Shown: positions 34,650 to 43,636, counted from the stretch's first letter. The stretch is 64,000 nucleotides of DNA from Kiloniella majae (GCF_002118315.1 NZ_MTSZ01000009.1:1-64000); one strand, 5' to 3'. Notes: a model not told the origin generated them from the letters alone. Program-made: numbers and translations.

Positions 34650-35351
34650 ATGGTTTATGAACGCTATGCAATTTATTATGCGCCGCGATTAGACAGTAAA
34701 CTGGGACAATTTGGTAATGCCTGGTTTGGTTATAATCCTGTTTCTCATGAAGCTATTCCAAGGCCAAACGTTGAGGGGATGGCTGCTCAAGAAATTGAGT
34801 ATATCACGCGAGGAGCGGGGCGATATGCTTTTCATGGAACATTAAGGTCACCCTTTAAGTTACGGAAAAATCGCAGTTTAGAGTCGTTAGATAAATCGCT
34901 AAAATCCTTTGTGACAAAAGCTCGTCCGATTATCTGTGGACCTCTCTCTATAAGATCTATAGGAAAGTTTCTTGCACTTGTCCCTGATGATCCTGAGAAT
35001 CATATTCCAGATCTTGCCGAGCAATGCATCAGAACTTTTGATAATTTTAGATTAGCACCCAGCAAGCAAGAACTGGATCGCAGACGACAGGCTGGCCTTA
35101 CGTCTGTTCAGGAAGAACTACTTCTTCGGTGGGGATACCCTTTTGTGATGGAAGAGTTTCGGTTCCATCTGACGTTGAGTGATAAGCTTGATGGAATGGA
35201 CTTAATCAAATATCAGGCTCTACTTGAAAAGCATTGCGAAAGCTTGTGTGAGGAGGCATTTGTTATTGATGAGATCGCTCTTTTTGGCGACCCCGGAAAA
35301 GGCGGGAAATTTGAAGAAATCTCCCGTTATCAACTTTCAACTGGTGACTGA
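34650..35351 (+). CDS. DUF1045 / 2H phosphoesterase-like protein of phosphonate operon
   Basis: The 233-residue protein belongs to DUF1045, found almost only in C-P lyase clusters. Two H-x-T motifs, FHGTLRSPF (around residue 64) and FRFHLTLSD (around residue 170), are the signature of the 2H phosphoesterase superfamily, which opens cyclic phosphate bonds. That chemistry would suit the cyclic ribose phosphate made by C-P lyase, usually opened by PhnP, which is not seen in this window. The PhnP-substitute role is inference. It starts 30 nt after the acetyltransferase-like gene and ends 6 nt from the convergent phnN. Confidence 0.82.
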   Translation: MVYERYAIYYAPRLDSKLGQFGNAWFGYNPVSHEAIPRPNVEGMAAQEIEYITRGAGRYAFHGTLRSPFKLRKNRSLESLDKSLKSFVTKARPIICGPLSIRSIGKFLALVPDDPENHIPDLAEQCIRTFDNFRLAPSKQELDRRRQAGLTSVQEELLLRWGYPFVMEEFRFHLTLSDKLDGMDLIKYQALLEKHCESLCEEAFVIDEIALFGDPGKGGKFEEISRYQLSTGD

Positions 35352-35357
35352 TTTTAC

Positions 35358-35960
35358 CTAACCTCGTAGCGTTGGCGATTCACTATACCGGTAAGGATGG
35401 CTGGTCTGTAAATAAGGATTTTCAATCGCCATAACAAAGTTTGTAATCGCGTCTTCAAGTGCACCGCTGTTATCAATTTCAATCACATCATCACCTCGTA
35501 CGCGATATGACTTGGCACGTTCTAACCTTTTTTGAATATCTGCTTCACTTTCCCGTCCACGGGCGTGTAATCGTTGCGAAAGAATATCGGGGTCGACTGT
35601 GATCGAGATTATTCTCAGGTTCGGGTATTCGCTACGGGCTTCGTTTAAAACGCTCCGGGATACATTGACAACAACACATTTACCTTCGGACAATTCGTCA
35701 TTGATAGATCTGGGAATGCCATACTTCAAATCATGTGCATCCCATGAAAGGGCAAAAATACCCGCCCTTTTTTTTCGGGTAAATTCCTCGACTGAAAGGC
35801 CCAAATGATTTTCACCACCAGCATTTGTGGGGCGGGTAATTGATCGCCTTGGGAAAATAACGCTTGTTGTATTGCCAAAGCGTTGACGAGCGGCATCAAG
35901 CAAGGTGTCTTTGCCTGCGCCGCTAGGTCCAACTACAAGATAAAGCCAACCTGTTTCCAT
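35358..35960 (-). CDS. phnN: ribose 1,5-bisphosphate phosphokinase
   Basis: Makes 5-phosphoribosyl 1-diphosphate from ribose 1,5-bisphosphate and ATP, recycling the sugar of the C-P lyase pathway. The 200-residue protein has the guanylate-kinase-like P-loop GPSGAGKD near its N-terminus (LYLVVGPSGAGKDTLLDAA), the SITRPTNAGGENH motif and RAKSYRV. The ATG at 35960 lies one base after the phnM stop; a longer in-frame extension into phnM is not needed. The last gene of the minus-strand phnGHIJKLMN operon, convergent with the DUF1045 gene. Confidence 0.9.
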   Translation of the reverse strand: METGWLYLVVGPSGAGKDTLLDAARQRFGNTTSVIFPRRSITRPTNAGGENHLGLSVEEFTRKKRAGIFALSWDAHDLKYGIPRSINDELSEGKCVVVNVSRSVLNEARSEYPNLRIISITVDPDILSQRLHARGRESEADIQKRLERAKSYRVRGDDVIEIDNSGALEDAITNFVMAIENPYLQTSHPYRYSESPTLRG

Positions 35961-35961
35961 T

Positions 35962-37104
35962 TTAAGAAACCCTGTTTCCTTCGCGCCATACCCCTCTGAC
36001 AACAGGGTGGTGGTGCGAGTGGTGGACATGAATAAGATCTGCGCGTTTTCCCAAGGCAATTTCACCTCGGTCAGTTAAGCCAACGCGTTCTGCTGGTGTC
36101 TTTGTCACCGTTTGAATAGATTTGGGCAGGTCGTAGGCGTCAAAATCTTCATAGAGCAACATAGCGGCATGCAGCAGGCTATGCGGGATGTAATCACTAG
36201 AAATAATATCCAGATACCCTTCTTTAGCCAATTCACCTGCAGAAATGTTACCAGAATGAGATTTACCCCGGACCACATTGGGTCCGCCCATCATAACGGC
36301 CAAGCCGGAATTATGTGAACTTCTGGCTGCTTCGAGTGTGGTTGGAAATTCAGCAACCGTCATACCATCAGATACAGCTTCTTCCACATGTGTTTCCGTT
36401 GCATCGTCATGACTGGCAAGGGCAAAGCCATTATCATGGGCTGTACCAACAACGTATTTGCGGTTCTTTTGGCTATATTTTTCCTGATCAAGTCGCCTGT
36501 CAGAAATGAATTTCTCCATCTCGCCATCACTCAGACCATATTTTCCCTGATAATAAATGTAATAGGCATCAAGAGAAACAAACTGTCTTTGTCCGGGGGT
36601 GTGATCCATAACGGACAACATTCGAACCAGGTTATTTTTTGATAGCTTATCCAAAGCAGGGGCCATATCCGCGTAACTGACCTCACACCTCAAATGTATC
36701 AGATGATCAGCACGAAGCAGGTTTTCGCGATTGGCGTGAACCAGACTACCGACCATTTCTTCCAATCGTTTAACCCGGCTGCTTCCTTCGTTCACATCAC
36801 CCACTGCTATGGCGTCAAAGACAGTCGTAATCCCTGCACTGGCAACTTGACTGTCATGACTGACAACCGCAGCAACAGATGGCCACTCAGTCTTGGGACG
36901 AGGCGTCATATGCTTTTCAAGGTTGTCGGTGTGCAGCTCTACCAACCCGGGTAGCAAGAGATCACCATCAAGATCCAGCGCACTGGATATGGATGTGTTT
37001 CTTGTTGAAATATCTTCAATCTTGCCATTGGCAATCTTTAAAGATCCATGGACAACTTCGTTCGCAAGAACGACTTTTGCATTCGTGAAGACTTTTTCAT
37101 TCAT
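35962..37104 (-). CDS. phnM: alpha-D-ribose 1-methylphosphonate 5-triphosphate diphosphatase
   Basis: An amidohydrolase-fold enzyme that removes diphosphate from ribose methylphosphonate triphosphate, giving the substrate of PhnJ. The 380-residue protein has the metal site in LVELHTDNLEKHMTPRP, later His residues in VMDHTPGQRQF and ALASHDDATETH, and VVRGKSHSGN and ISSDYIPHSLLHAAM typical of PhnM. The length matches the family. The ATG at 37104 lies 2 nt after the phnL stop. Confidence 0.93.
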   Translation of the reverse strand: MNEKVFTNAKVVLANEVVHGSLKIANGKIEDISTRNTSISSALDLDGDLLLPGLVELHTDNLEKHMTPRPKTEWPSVAAVVSHDSQVASAGITTVFDAIAVGDVNEGSSRVKRLEEMVGSLVHANRENLLRADHLIHLRCEVSYADMAPALDKLSKNNLVRMLSVMDHTPGQRQFVSLDAYYIYYQGKYGLSDGEMEKFISDRRLDQEKYSQKNRKYVVGTAHDNGFALASHDDATETHVEEAVSDGMTVAEFPTTLEAARSSHNSGLAVMMGGPNVVRGKSHSGNISAGELAKEGYLDIISSDYIPHSLLHAAMLLYEDFDAYDLPKSIQTVTKTPAERVGLTDRGEIALGKRADLIHVHHSHHHPVVRGVWREGNRVS

Positions 37105-37106
37105 CT

Positions 37107-37802
37107 CTAAACACTCTGAAATTGGGTGACATCAAAGGTTCTGGAACAAACCGCTTCTCTGGCTTCCTGATCGTGAAAAATGCCCAAAATAGCGCACCCT
37201 CTTTCTTTCGCCTGTTCAATAAGGTCCAGAACGGTTTGTCTGTTGACGGCATCAAGAGAAGCTGTTGGTTCATCGAGTAACAGGATCGGGTAATCTGCGA
37301 TAAACCCACGAGCAATATTAACCCGCTGTTGTTCTCCGCCAGAAAACGTCAGGGGTGATAAACTCCACAAGCGTTCAGGTATTCTCAAACGGGCCAAAAT
37401 GTCTTGTGCCTTCGTAATGGCCTGCTCTTTATCCTGTCCGAGAGCAATCAGAGGTTCAGCAACAATTTCGATCGTTGGAACTCTGGGAATAACACGCAAA
37501 AATTGACTGACATACCCAAGGGTGCGCTTCCTTACATCCAGAATTTGATGTGGATCTGCTTTGACAATATCAACCAACTCATCATTGTGGCGGATATGAA
37601 TACTTCCTTTGTTGCATATGTAGTTGGCATATAGCATGCGCATAAAAGTACTCTTACCTGAACCTGATTCACCGGTTAGCGCAACGCACTCACCCTGATT
37701 TAAGAAGAAAGAAATTCCTTCAAATACTGGGATTGTCATGCTTGCCTGATTGTGGAGAGTAAAATGTTTTGCGACATTTTCCACGTTAATCATTTTTGAC
37801 AT
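37107..37802 (-). CDS. phnL: C-P lyase subunit, ABC-type ATPase
   Basis: One of two ABC ATPase-like proteins of the C-P lyase pathway. In E. coli, PhnG, PhnH, PhnI and PhnL are needed to form ribose methylphosphonate triphosphate from ATP and methylphosphonate. The 231-residue protein has Walker A GESGSGKST, signature LTFSGGEQQRVNIARG, Walker B PILLLDEPTASLD and switch His GIFHDQEAREAV. No membrane partner is expected. The ATG at 37802 has AAGGA 7 nt upstream; the longer frame lacks such a site. It is followed 2 nt later by phnM. Confidence 0.92.
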   Translation of the reverse strand: MSKMINVENVAKHFTLHNQASMTIPVFEGISFFLNQGECVALTGESGSGKSTFMRMLYANYICNKGSIHIRHNDELVDIVKADPHQILDVRKRTLGYVSQFLRVIPRVPTIEIVAEPLIALGQDKEQAITKAQDILARLRIPERLWSLSPLTFSGGEQQRVNIARGFIADYPILLLDEPTASLDAVNRQTVLDLIEQAKERGCAILGIFHDQEAREAVCSRTFDVTQFQSV

Positions 37803-37812
37803 ATTCATGTCC

Positions 37813-38616
37813 TTAAGATTGCAATATCGATGAAACAAGGAGCTGTGTGTAGGGGTCTTGCGGATCATCAAGAACCTGATCCGTTAAGCCACTTTCAACA
37901 ACGTGTCCGTTTTTCATCACCATGAGGCGGTGAGATAATAATCGTGCGACGGCGAGATCATGGGTAACGATAACAACGGAAAGTCCGAGGTTCTGTACAA
38001 GACCACGCAGCAGATCGAGGAGCTTTGCTTGTACGGAAACATCCAGGCCGCCAGTTGGCTCATCCATAAAAACCAGGCGAGGGGCGGTGACAAGGTTACG
38101 TGCAATTTGCAGTCTTTGCTGCATACCACCGGAAAAGGTCGACGGAAGATCATCCAGACGCTCTGTCGATATTTCAACCTTACCAAGCCAGTCAGTCGCA
38201 GTGTCACGAATGTTTCCATAGTGACGCCAGCCAACGGCCATTAGCCTTTCACCAATGTTGGCACCTGCACTGACACCCATTCTAAGGCCATCACGAGGGT
38301 TTTGATGAACAAAGGCCCAATCCGTCCGCATAAGAAAGCGGCGTTCAGGCTCACTCATATCAGCAAAAAGGTCTTGTGATCCATCATGACGGGTGTGATA
38401 GCTAACGGAACCAAAGGTTGGCTTCAGCTGAGCGGAAATACAGTTGAGAAGAGTAGATTTTCCTGATCCGGACTCCCCGACAATTCCAAGAACCTCGCCG
38501 GGACGAAGGTCAAATGATATGTTCTGGCATCCAATCCGGCTGCCATACATCATGGTCAGATCTTTTACACTCAAGAGTGTCTGTTCAGGTGATAACGTTT
38601 GATTTGAGGAAGTCAT
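37813..38616 (-). CDS. phnK: C-P lyase core-associated ABC-type ATPase
   Basis: Binds the C-P lyase core complex (PhnGHIJ) through PhnJ and is required for turnover in vivo. The 267-residue protein has Walker A GESGSGKST, Q-loop WAFVHQNPRDGLRM, signature FSGGMQQRLQIARN, Walker B RLVFMDEPTGGLD and the switch His in VIVTHDLAVARL. HQNPRDGLRM is typical for PhnK. The ATG overlaps the phnJ stop as ATGA and is preceded by GAGG. Confidence 0.93.
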   Translation of the reverse strand: MTSSNQTLSPEQTLLSVKDLTMMYGSRIGCQNISFDLRPGEVLGIVGESGSGKSTLLNCISAQLKPTFGSVSYHTRHDGSQDLFADMSEPERRFLMRTDWAFVHQNPRDGLRMGVSAGANIGERLMAVGWRHYGNIRDTATDWLGKVEISTERLDDLPSTFSGGMQQRLQIARNLVTAPRLVFMDEPTGGLDVSVQAKLLDLLRGLVQNLGLSVVIVTHDLAVARLLSHRLMVMKNGHVVESGLTDQVLDDPQDPYTQLLVSSILQS

Positions 38617-39533
38617 TTTGATGCCTCTGAATTTACGGATTGCATCTGGGAAGCTTGGGATAGGGTGTGTTCCACTGACGAAGGCATGGAACCATCTTGC
38701 CTGCTCTGACAATAATCGCTGTCGGAACAGACAAACATACGATTGCCTTTATCATCCAGAATGACTTCGTCCAGGAAGCTATCTGTTGATCCGCAGAGGG
38801 CACAGTCCTGATCCCAGGATTGAATTTCAAAGGGATGATCTTCAAAATCCAGGCTTTGTACCTTGGTGTATGGGGGGATGGCATAAATCCGTTTTTCACG
38901 ACCAGCACCGAACAGTTGAAGTGCAGCACAATTATCCATTTTGGGATTATCGAATTTGGGGGTAGGAGACGGGTCCATGACATAACGGCCATTTACCTTT
39001 ACCGGATAAGCATAGGTCGTTGCGATATGGCCATGACGGGAAATGTCTTCATATAGCTTGACGTGCATAAGACCGTATTCTTCCAAGGCATGCATCTTGC
39101 GGGTTTCTGTTTCTCGGGGTTCCAGAAAACGAAGAGGTTCAGGAATTGGCACCTGATAGACCAGAATTTGCCCCTCTGTTAACGTTTCTTCAGGAATTCT
39201 GTGACGCGTTTGGATAACAGTTGCGTCCTTGGTTTTTTCGGTCGTGTCGATATCTGCAGTTTTTTCAAAAAACTGCCTGATACTGACAGCATTGGTTGTG
39301 TCGTCACTGCCCTGGTCGATTACTTTTAATGTGTCCGAGGGGCCGATGACGGTTGCTGTCACCTGTACACCACCTGTTCCCCACCCATAGGGCATCGGCA
39401 TTTCCCGACCGGCGAAAGGAACCTGATAGCCCGGAATAGCCACAGCTTTCAGAAGTGCCCGGCGGATCATGCGTTTAGTTTGTTCGTCCAGATATGCGTA
39501 GTTATAGGACGATGCAGTTGTACTTTGAGACAT
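38613..39533 (-). CDS. phnJ: C-P lyase catalytic subunit, radical SAM
   Basis: Cleaves the carbon-phosphorus bond by radical chemistry, releasing an alkane and ribose cyclic phosphate. The 306-residue protein keeps the four Cys of the PhnJ type: Cys244 and Cys247 (CALCGSTDS), Cys269 (FVCSDS) and Cys275 (SDYC). It also has the N-terminal glycine region AIPGYQVPFAGREMPMPYG with Gly35 in the place expected for the radical Gly. The length is near the E. coli protein plus a short C-terminal tail. It lies 4 nt after phnI and overlaps phnK. Confidence 0.96.
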   Translation of the reverse strand: MSQSTTASSYNYAYLDEQTKRMIRRALLKAVAIPGYQVPFAGREMPMPYGWGTGGVQVTATVIGPSDTLKVIDQGSDDTTNAVSIRQFFEKTADIDTTEKTKDATVIQTRHRIPEETLTEGQILVYQVPIPEPLRFLEPRETETRKMHALEEYGLMHVKLYEDISRHGHIATTYAYPVKVNGRYVMDPSPTPKFDNPKMDNCAALQLFGAGREKRIYAIPPYTKVQSLDFEDHPFEIQSWDQDCALCGSTDSFLDEVILDDKGNRMFVCSDSDYCQSRQDGSMPSSVEHTLSQASQMQSVNSEASK

Positions 39534-39537
39534 CGTT

Positions 39538-40692
39538 TTACTCTGCCGCCTGTTGTGTTTGTGACTGTTGTGTCGATGGGGTTTGTTGCTCTTCGCGCAT
39601 GCGACGAACCAGTCCCAGCTCGGCCTGGAAATCTACGTAATGAGGGAGCTTGATATGTTCGACAAAACCCGTTGCCTGAATATTATCGCTATGGGACATA
39701 ACGAATTCTTCATCCTGAGCCGGAGCGACGATGTCTTCGCCCATTTCCTTGGCGCGTAGAGCACGATCGACCAGCGCCATTGAAATGGCTTTACGTTCGT
39801 TTTGACCGAAAACCAGACCATATCCGCGTGTAAACTGTGGTGGTTCTGTTTTTGAACCCTGAAACTGGTTAACTGTTTCGCACTCGGTTATTTCCAGATC
39901 GCCAATATCAATTGCAAATCCCAACTCTGGTGGTTGGATTTCGATTGAAACAGTTCCTAATCTGATTTCGCCGACAAAGGCATGGTTTCGGGCGTATCCG
40001 CGTTGTGTTGAATAACCAAGTGACAGGATAAAACCTTCATCTCCCCGGGCAAGATTTTGTAATCTTTGATCGCGATCCACAGGAAACTCCAGTGGTTCAC
40101 GGGTTAAATCGCCCACAGGATGTTCTTCTTCATTTTCGGGTAGAGTTTCCGCCTGAATAAGACCCTCATTATTTAAAAGTCCCCCCAAGACCCTTGGCAT
40201 TCCTGTATCGGATGGTTGAGTGGTTTTCTCAGTTTTCAGGCCCTCAGCATCTGTCGAAACTTCTTCGGACAGATCATCGTCAGAGGCTTCCATTAGATCA
40301 AAATCAAGAAGACGGTGTGTGTAATCAAAGGTTGGACCAAGGATTTGCCCACCAGGTAAGTCTTTATAGGTAGCCGAAACCCTGCGTTCCACGTTCATTT
40401 TGTCAGTTCTGATTGGAAGGCTATAGGCCAAGCGAGGTAATGTGGTTCTGTAGGCACGAATTAAGAAGATTGCTTCTATTAAATCTCCACGAGCCTGCTT
40501 GATGGCCAAAGCGGCGAGATCTTCATCAAACAATGATCCCTCGGCCATGACACGGGATACAGACAGACTGAGCTGTTCTTTTATCTGTGTAATGGATAGT
40601 TCTGGTATTTCTTTTGGACCGCGTCGTTTTTCTGCGAGAAGACGGTGTGCGTTTTTGATCGCTTTCTCGCCACCTTTTACAGCTACATACAT
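39538..40692 (-). CDS. phnI: C-P lyase core subunit PhnI
   Basis: Core component of C-P lyase with nucleosidase activity in vitro, catalysing with PhnG, PhnH and PhnL the displacement of adenine from ATP by phosphonate. The 384-residue protein starts MYVAVKGGEKAIKNAHRLL, matching the known N-terminus closely, which fixes the start at 40692. Other typical stretches are RAYRTTLPRLAYSLPI, DFTYTHRLLDFDLM-like GPTFDYTHRLLDFDLM and LPHYVDFQAELGLVRRMRE. The C-terminus is Gln/Thr-rich. The ATG lies one base after the phnH stop. Confidence 0.94.
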   Translation of the reverse strand: MYVAVKGGEKAIKNAHRLLAEKRRGPKEIPELSITQIKEQLSLSVSRVMAEGSLFDEDLAALAIKQARGDLIEAIFLIRAYRTTLPRLAYSLPIRTDKMNVERRVSATYKDLPGGQILGPTFDYTHRLLDFDLMEASDDDLSEEVSTDAEGLKTEKTTQPSDTGMPRVLGGLLNNEGLIQAETLPENEEEHPVGDLTREPLEFPVDRDQRLQNLARGDEGFILSLGYSTQRGYARNHAFVGEIRLGTVSIEIQPPELGFAIDIGDLEITECETVNQFQGSKTEPPQFTRGYGLVFGQNERKAISMALVDRALRAKEMGEDIVAPAQDEEFVMSHSDNIQATGFVEHIKLPHYVDFQAELGLVRRMREEQQTPSTQQSQTQQAAE

Positions 40693-40693
40693 T

Positions 40694-41320
40694 TTAAATG
40701 TCCATTTCTGAAGAACGGGGAAGGGCGCAAATATGAGTGGGAGAGGCAAAAATGACGTCAATGCCGCAAGGGAAGTAGTTTCTGTTATCCTTCATCCATC
40801 CCCAAAGCTTTGAATTGAGGGGAGAAGGAGACAGTTCGCTTGTGGTTTTGATGCCTGGTCCGCTCAAGACAGCTTTTTGTTCAGCATTGAAATGATCAAC
40901 GGCAATGATAAGCGTTGCGGAACGATCAGGATTTTCAGCTGTACCAATTGGCAAGTTAGCAATCTGATCTGGACCTTCCGTGCCATTAAGAACGGCGAAG
41001 TCACAATGGTTCGAATTCTTTGTTAGCGAACATCCGGTATGGAATCTCAAATAATCAGCAACATTTGAGCACTCTGTTTCTGGAGAAAGCCAAATTGTCG
41101 TATCCATGTCTGCAAGAGCCAACAGAACAGACGCTGCAGATGAATTCAGCTTGCTTGGACTTTCACATTTGATCGGTGTTTCTATAACAGTTCCGGGGTG
41201 AGACATCGCATCCAGAATTGTTCTGAAAATTACCGTGGCATCAAAAACAGGATTATCGAAACCGGGAAGAGTTGTTTGACCAATATCTTGCGTAGAAAGA
41301 GAATTTGTTTGGAAGTCCAT
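40694..41320 (-). CDS. phnH: C-P lyase core subunit PhnH
   Basis: Structural partner of PhnG, PhnI and PhnJ in the C-P lyase core; it has a PLP-transferase-like fold without the cofactor site. The 208-residue protein shows the family pattern FRTILDAMSHPGTV near residue 35, ASVLLALADMDTTIWLS, and LWGWMKDNRNYFPCGIDVIFA-like C-terminus. The start is ATG at 41320, overlapping the phnG stop as TGATG; GTG at 41323 is also possible and better spaced from the upstream AGGAG. Confidence 0.93.
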   Translation of the reverse strand: MDFQTNSLSTQDIGQTTLPGFDNPVFDATVIFRTILDAMSHPGTVIETPIKCESPSKLNSSAASVLLALADMDTTIWLSPETECSNVADYLRFHTGCSLTKNSNHCDFAVLNGTEGPDQIANLPIGTAENPDRSATLIIAVDHFNAEQKAVLSGPGIKTTSELSPSPLNSKLWGWMKDNRNYFPCGIDVIFASPTHICALPRSSEMDI

Positions 41321-41826
41321 CACGCGTCTTCTCCTCGTACCATAGTGAAGAAATCTACCTTGGAAGTCGCAATTTGTGATTTACGGTCTAGTTTTGCTTT
41401 TTCCTGAGCAGATGCCAGTGGTGTAACAAAAATCTCCCGTATTTTTTGTGACCAGCGATTTGTCTGGAGTAGGGCGTCCAGTACAGCGACCAGTTCCGCC
41501 TTCTTATGATCCCTGCCTCGGATGTACGCGTATCCAATGTGGTCGCTATCAAGGCACACAGTACAGCGTGTTACGGATACTTCACCCAGATTGAATTGCT
41601 GCCCGTCACCGCCGGCTCTTCCGCGAACCATAACCAATCCGGTTTCCGCTTTACGCAAGAAACGATAGGGAAGGTTGTTTAGATCAGCTTCTGATTTTGT
41701 CAGCTCATTCCAATGGTGTTGTAAATCTTGCAATGTGCAACGAGCCAGAACAGATAACCATTTCTGTCGCTCACTATTAGTATCTTTCTGGTTTAACTGG
41801 TCTTTCTGGCCCGAAACATCGGTCAC
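41320..41826 (-). CDS. phnG: C-P lyase core subunit PhnG
   Basis: First subunit of the C-P lyase core complex. The 168-residue protein matches the family in RQKWLSVLARCTLQDL, TGLVMVRGRAGGDGQQFNLG (19 residues shown as RAGGDGQQFNLGEVSVTRC) and GYAYIRGRDHKKAELVAVLDA. The GTG start at 41826 is supported by AAAGGAG with 6-nt spacing. The first gene of phnGHIJKLMN. The divergent phnF and a putative operator lie directly upstream. Confidence 0.94.
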   Translation of the reverse strand: MTDVSGQKDQLNQKDTNSERQKWLSVLARCTLQDLQHHWNELTKSEADLNNLPYRFLRKAETGLVMVRGRAGGDGQQFNLGEVSVTRCTVCLDSDHIGYAYIRGRDHKKAELVAVLDALLQTNRWSQKIREIFVTPLASAQEKAKLDRKSQIATSKVDFFTMVRGEDA

Positions 41827-41850
41827 TTTTATCTCCTTTCGACAAATATT

Positions 41851-41873
41851 AAATTTGTCTAGACGTCTATACC
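41851..41873. promoter_or_regulatory. candidate PhnF operator between phnG and phnF
   Basis: The stretch contains two overlapping palindromes, GTCTAGAC (41857-41864) and AGACGTCT (41861-41868), and a repeated GTCTA (TTGTCTAGACGTCTATACC). The 5' part AAATTTGTCTAGACG reappears, with 13 of 15 identity, upstream of phnC. GTCTATACC resembles known PhnF/HutC-type half-sites. Its position between divergent genes allows control of both. Confidence 0.55.
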
Positions 41874-41952
41874 TTTTTGATTTATAGAATGAAGCGTTAA
41901 CGAAGACAATTGACGACTGATGAAAGTTTTATGAACTTTAAAGGACAATGAG

Positions 41953-42690
41953 ATGGAGTGGGAAAAAGGTGAAGCAATCTGGAAACAGATTGGACGTCTT
42001 TTGCTTCAGGATATTACATCGGGTGTTTTTAAGCCGGGCGATAAACTGCCGACAGAAAATGAACTTGCAAAAAGATTTGGTGTGAACCGTCACACAGTGC
42101 GTAGTGCGATTGCTGCACTTACAGAAGATAATGTGATGCGTGTCGAACAAGGGCGGGGAACTTTTGTTCAGGAAAACCTGATGGATTACACCTTAGGAAG
42201 TCGGACCCGTTTCTCTCAAATTGTGTCGGGGCGTCATCGCCTACCGGATAAAACTTTGTTAAGCAGCGAAAAGGAAAAGGCAACAAAGCAAGTCGCAAAA
42301 AGATTGATGGTTGCCAGAGACGAAAAGGTCATTAAATTGGAAGCTGTAAGCCATGCAGATGGTATCGCACTGGCCTATTCCATAAGCTACCTGCCGGCAC
42401 TCCGTTTTAAGGGAATTGAGACAGTCTTTGCCGAAACAAAATCTCTGACAGAGGCTTTCAAACATTTCGGATTAAATGACTATACCCGTAAAAATACAAG
42501 AATTACGGCGCAGATGCCCAGCAAACGTACGGCAGAATTACTGCAACAAGCTAAAAACAAACCTGTTCTAATTACTGAAAGTGTTGATGTGGACGCCACT
42601 GGCAAAGCAATACAGTTTGGTATTACCCACTTTGCCAGTGAACGTGTCCAGCTCTTTGTTGATAATGAGAGTGCACATCCGCTCTCTTAA
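41953..42690 (+). CDS. phnF: GntR/HutC-family phosphonate operon regulator
   Basis: A repressor of the C-P lyase genes. The 245-residue protein has the N-terminal winged helix (about 10-75: IGRLLLQDITSGVFKPGDKL split; LPTENELAKRFGVNRHTVRSA split) and a C-terminal UTRA ligand domain (about 90-240, SRTRFSQIV, LEAVSHADGIALAYSISYLP). The ATG at 41953 has AAGGAC upstream. It is divergent from phnG with about 126 nt between, where the putative operator lies. In related systems, ligand binding releases the repressor; the ligand here is not known. Confidence 0.92.
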   Translation: MEWEKGEAIWKQIGRLLLQDITSGVFKPGDKLPTENELAKRFGVNRHTVRSAIAALTEDNVMRVEQGRGTFVQENLMDYTLGSRTRFSQIVSGRHRLPDKTLLSSEKEKATKQVAKRLMVARDEKVIKLEAVSHADGIALAYSISYLPALRFKGIETVFAETKSLTEAFKHFGLNDYTRKNTRITAQMPSKRTAELLQQAKNKPVLITESVDVDATGKAIQFGITHFASERVQLFVDNESAHPLS

Positions 42691-42700
42691 TCTATATTAT

Positions 42701-43636
42701 TCAGGTCAGTTCCTCTTTCCAGGGGGGAACAGCTCCACTTTGCGTGACTGTAAAGGCCGCAACCTTGTTGGCTTTATTCAGCGCGGTAGATAGTTGCTGT
42801 TCTGTTAAATTCTTTAACTTAGATTTCGACAGAACGCCTTGTTCGCTTAAACTGGAGAGAAAACCCGCGTTAAAGCTGTCTCCGGCCCCGATAGTGTCTT
42901 TGACTTCAACCTTTTTGCTCTCCAGTTTTAAGGTTGCGTCCTTGCTGAAGACTGTTGCGCCTTGAGAACCTTCGGTAAAAAGAACGATTGCTGCGCCTTG
43001 TTGCAACTGTTGTTGCGCAAAATCTTCAGGTTTAGTCTCTGGTGAAAGCCATAATAGATCTTCATCAGAGACTTTAATAATATCGCTAATAGAGAGCAGT
43101 CGATTGATACGTTGACGGTACTCATCAGGATCAGTGATGAAACTTGTCCGGATATTGGGATCAAAAGACAGTACGCACTTATCTTTTGCGGATGTAACCA
43201 GTTCTTCAATAGATGTTCCACAAGGTTCCTGAATGAGGCTGATCGCTCCGAAATGGTAGGCCTCTAGATCGGCTGGTATTTCTTTTATGTTGTTTATTTG
43301 GAATAACTTTCCTGCTGTATTTTCATCATAAAAGGCATAGCTGGCTTGCCCGTCTGTAAACTTTACAAAGGACAAGGTTGTTGGTGCTTCCTGTCGATAG
43401 GAGTAACTGTAATCAACGTTTGATTCCGAGAGTGAGTGGCAAAGCTGTTCACCAAAGAGGTCAGTTGAAATTCCCCCGCAGAACCCTGTTTTAGTGCCCA
43501 GACGTCCCAGAGCGATGGCAGTATTGAAGATTGCACCACCCGAAACAGGTTGATAGGCGGTTCCTTTTTGTTCCTTTTTCGAGGAAATTTCCAAAGGCAA
43601 CATGTCAATAAGGGCTTCGCCACAGCAAATGATCAT
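42701..43636 (-). CDS. fructokinase (PfkB family)
   Basis: Phosphorylates fructose with ATP to fructose 6-phosphate. The 311-residue protein has the N-terminal PfkB signature GGAIFNTAIALGRLG and the C-terminal signature DTIGAGDSFNAGFL with the catalytic Asp. ICCGEALIDMLP at the start is typical of alphaproteobacterial fructokinases. The last gene of a minus-strand operon ROK regulator - lyxose/mannose isomerase - kinase (3 nt after the isomerase). It is the natural next step after FrcBCA uptake and after mannose isomerisation. Fructose as substrate is inferred from context. Confidence 0.88.
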   Translation of the reverse strand: MIICCGEALIDMLPLEISSKKEQKGTAYQPVSGGAIFNTAIALGRLGTKTGFCGGISTDLFGEQLCHSLSESNVDYSYSYRQEAPTTLSFVKFTDGQASYAFYDENTAGKLFQINNIKEIPADLEAYHFGAISLIQEPCGTSIEELVTSAKDKCVLSFDPNIRTSFITDPDEYRQRINRLLSISDIIKVSDEDLLWLSPETKPEDFAQQQLQQGAAIVLFTEGSQGATVFSKDATLKLESKKVEVKDTIGAGDSFNAGFLSSLSEQGVLSKSKLKNLTEQQLSTALNKANKVAAFTVTQSGAVPPWKEELT

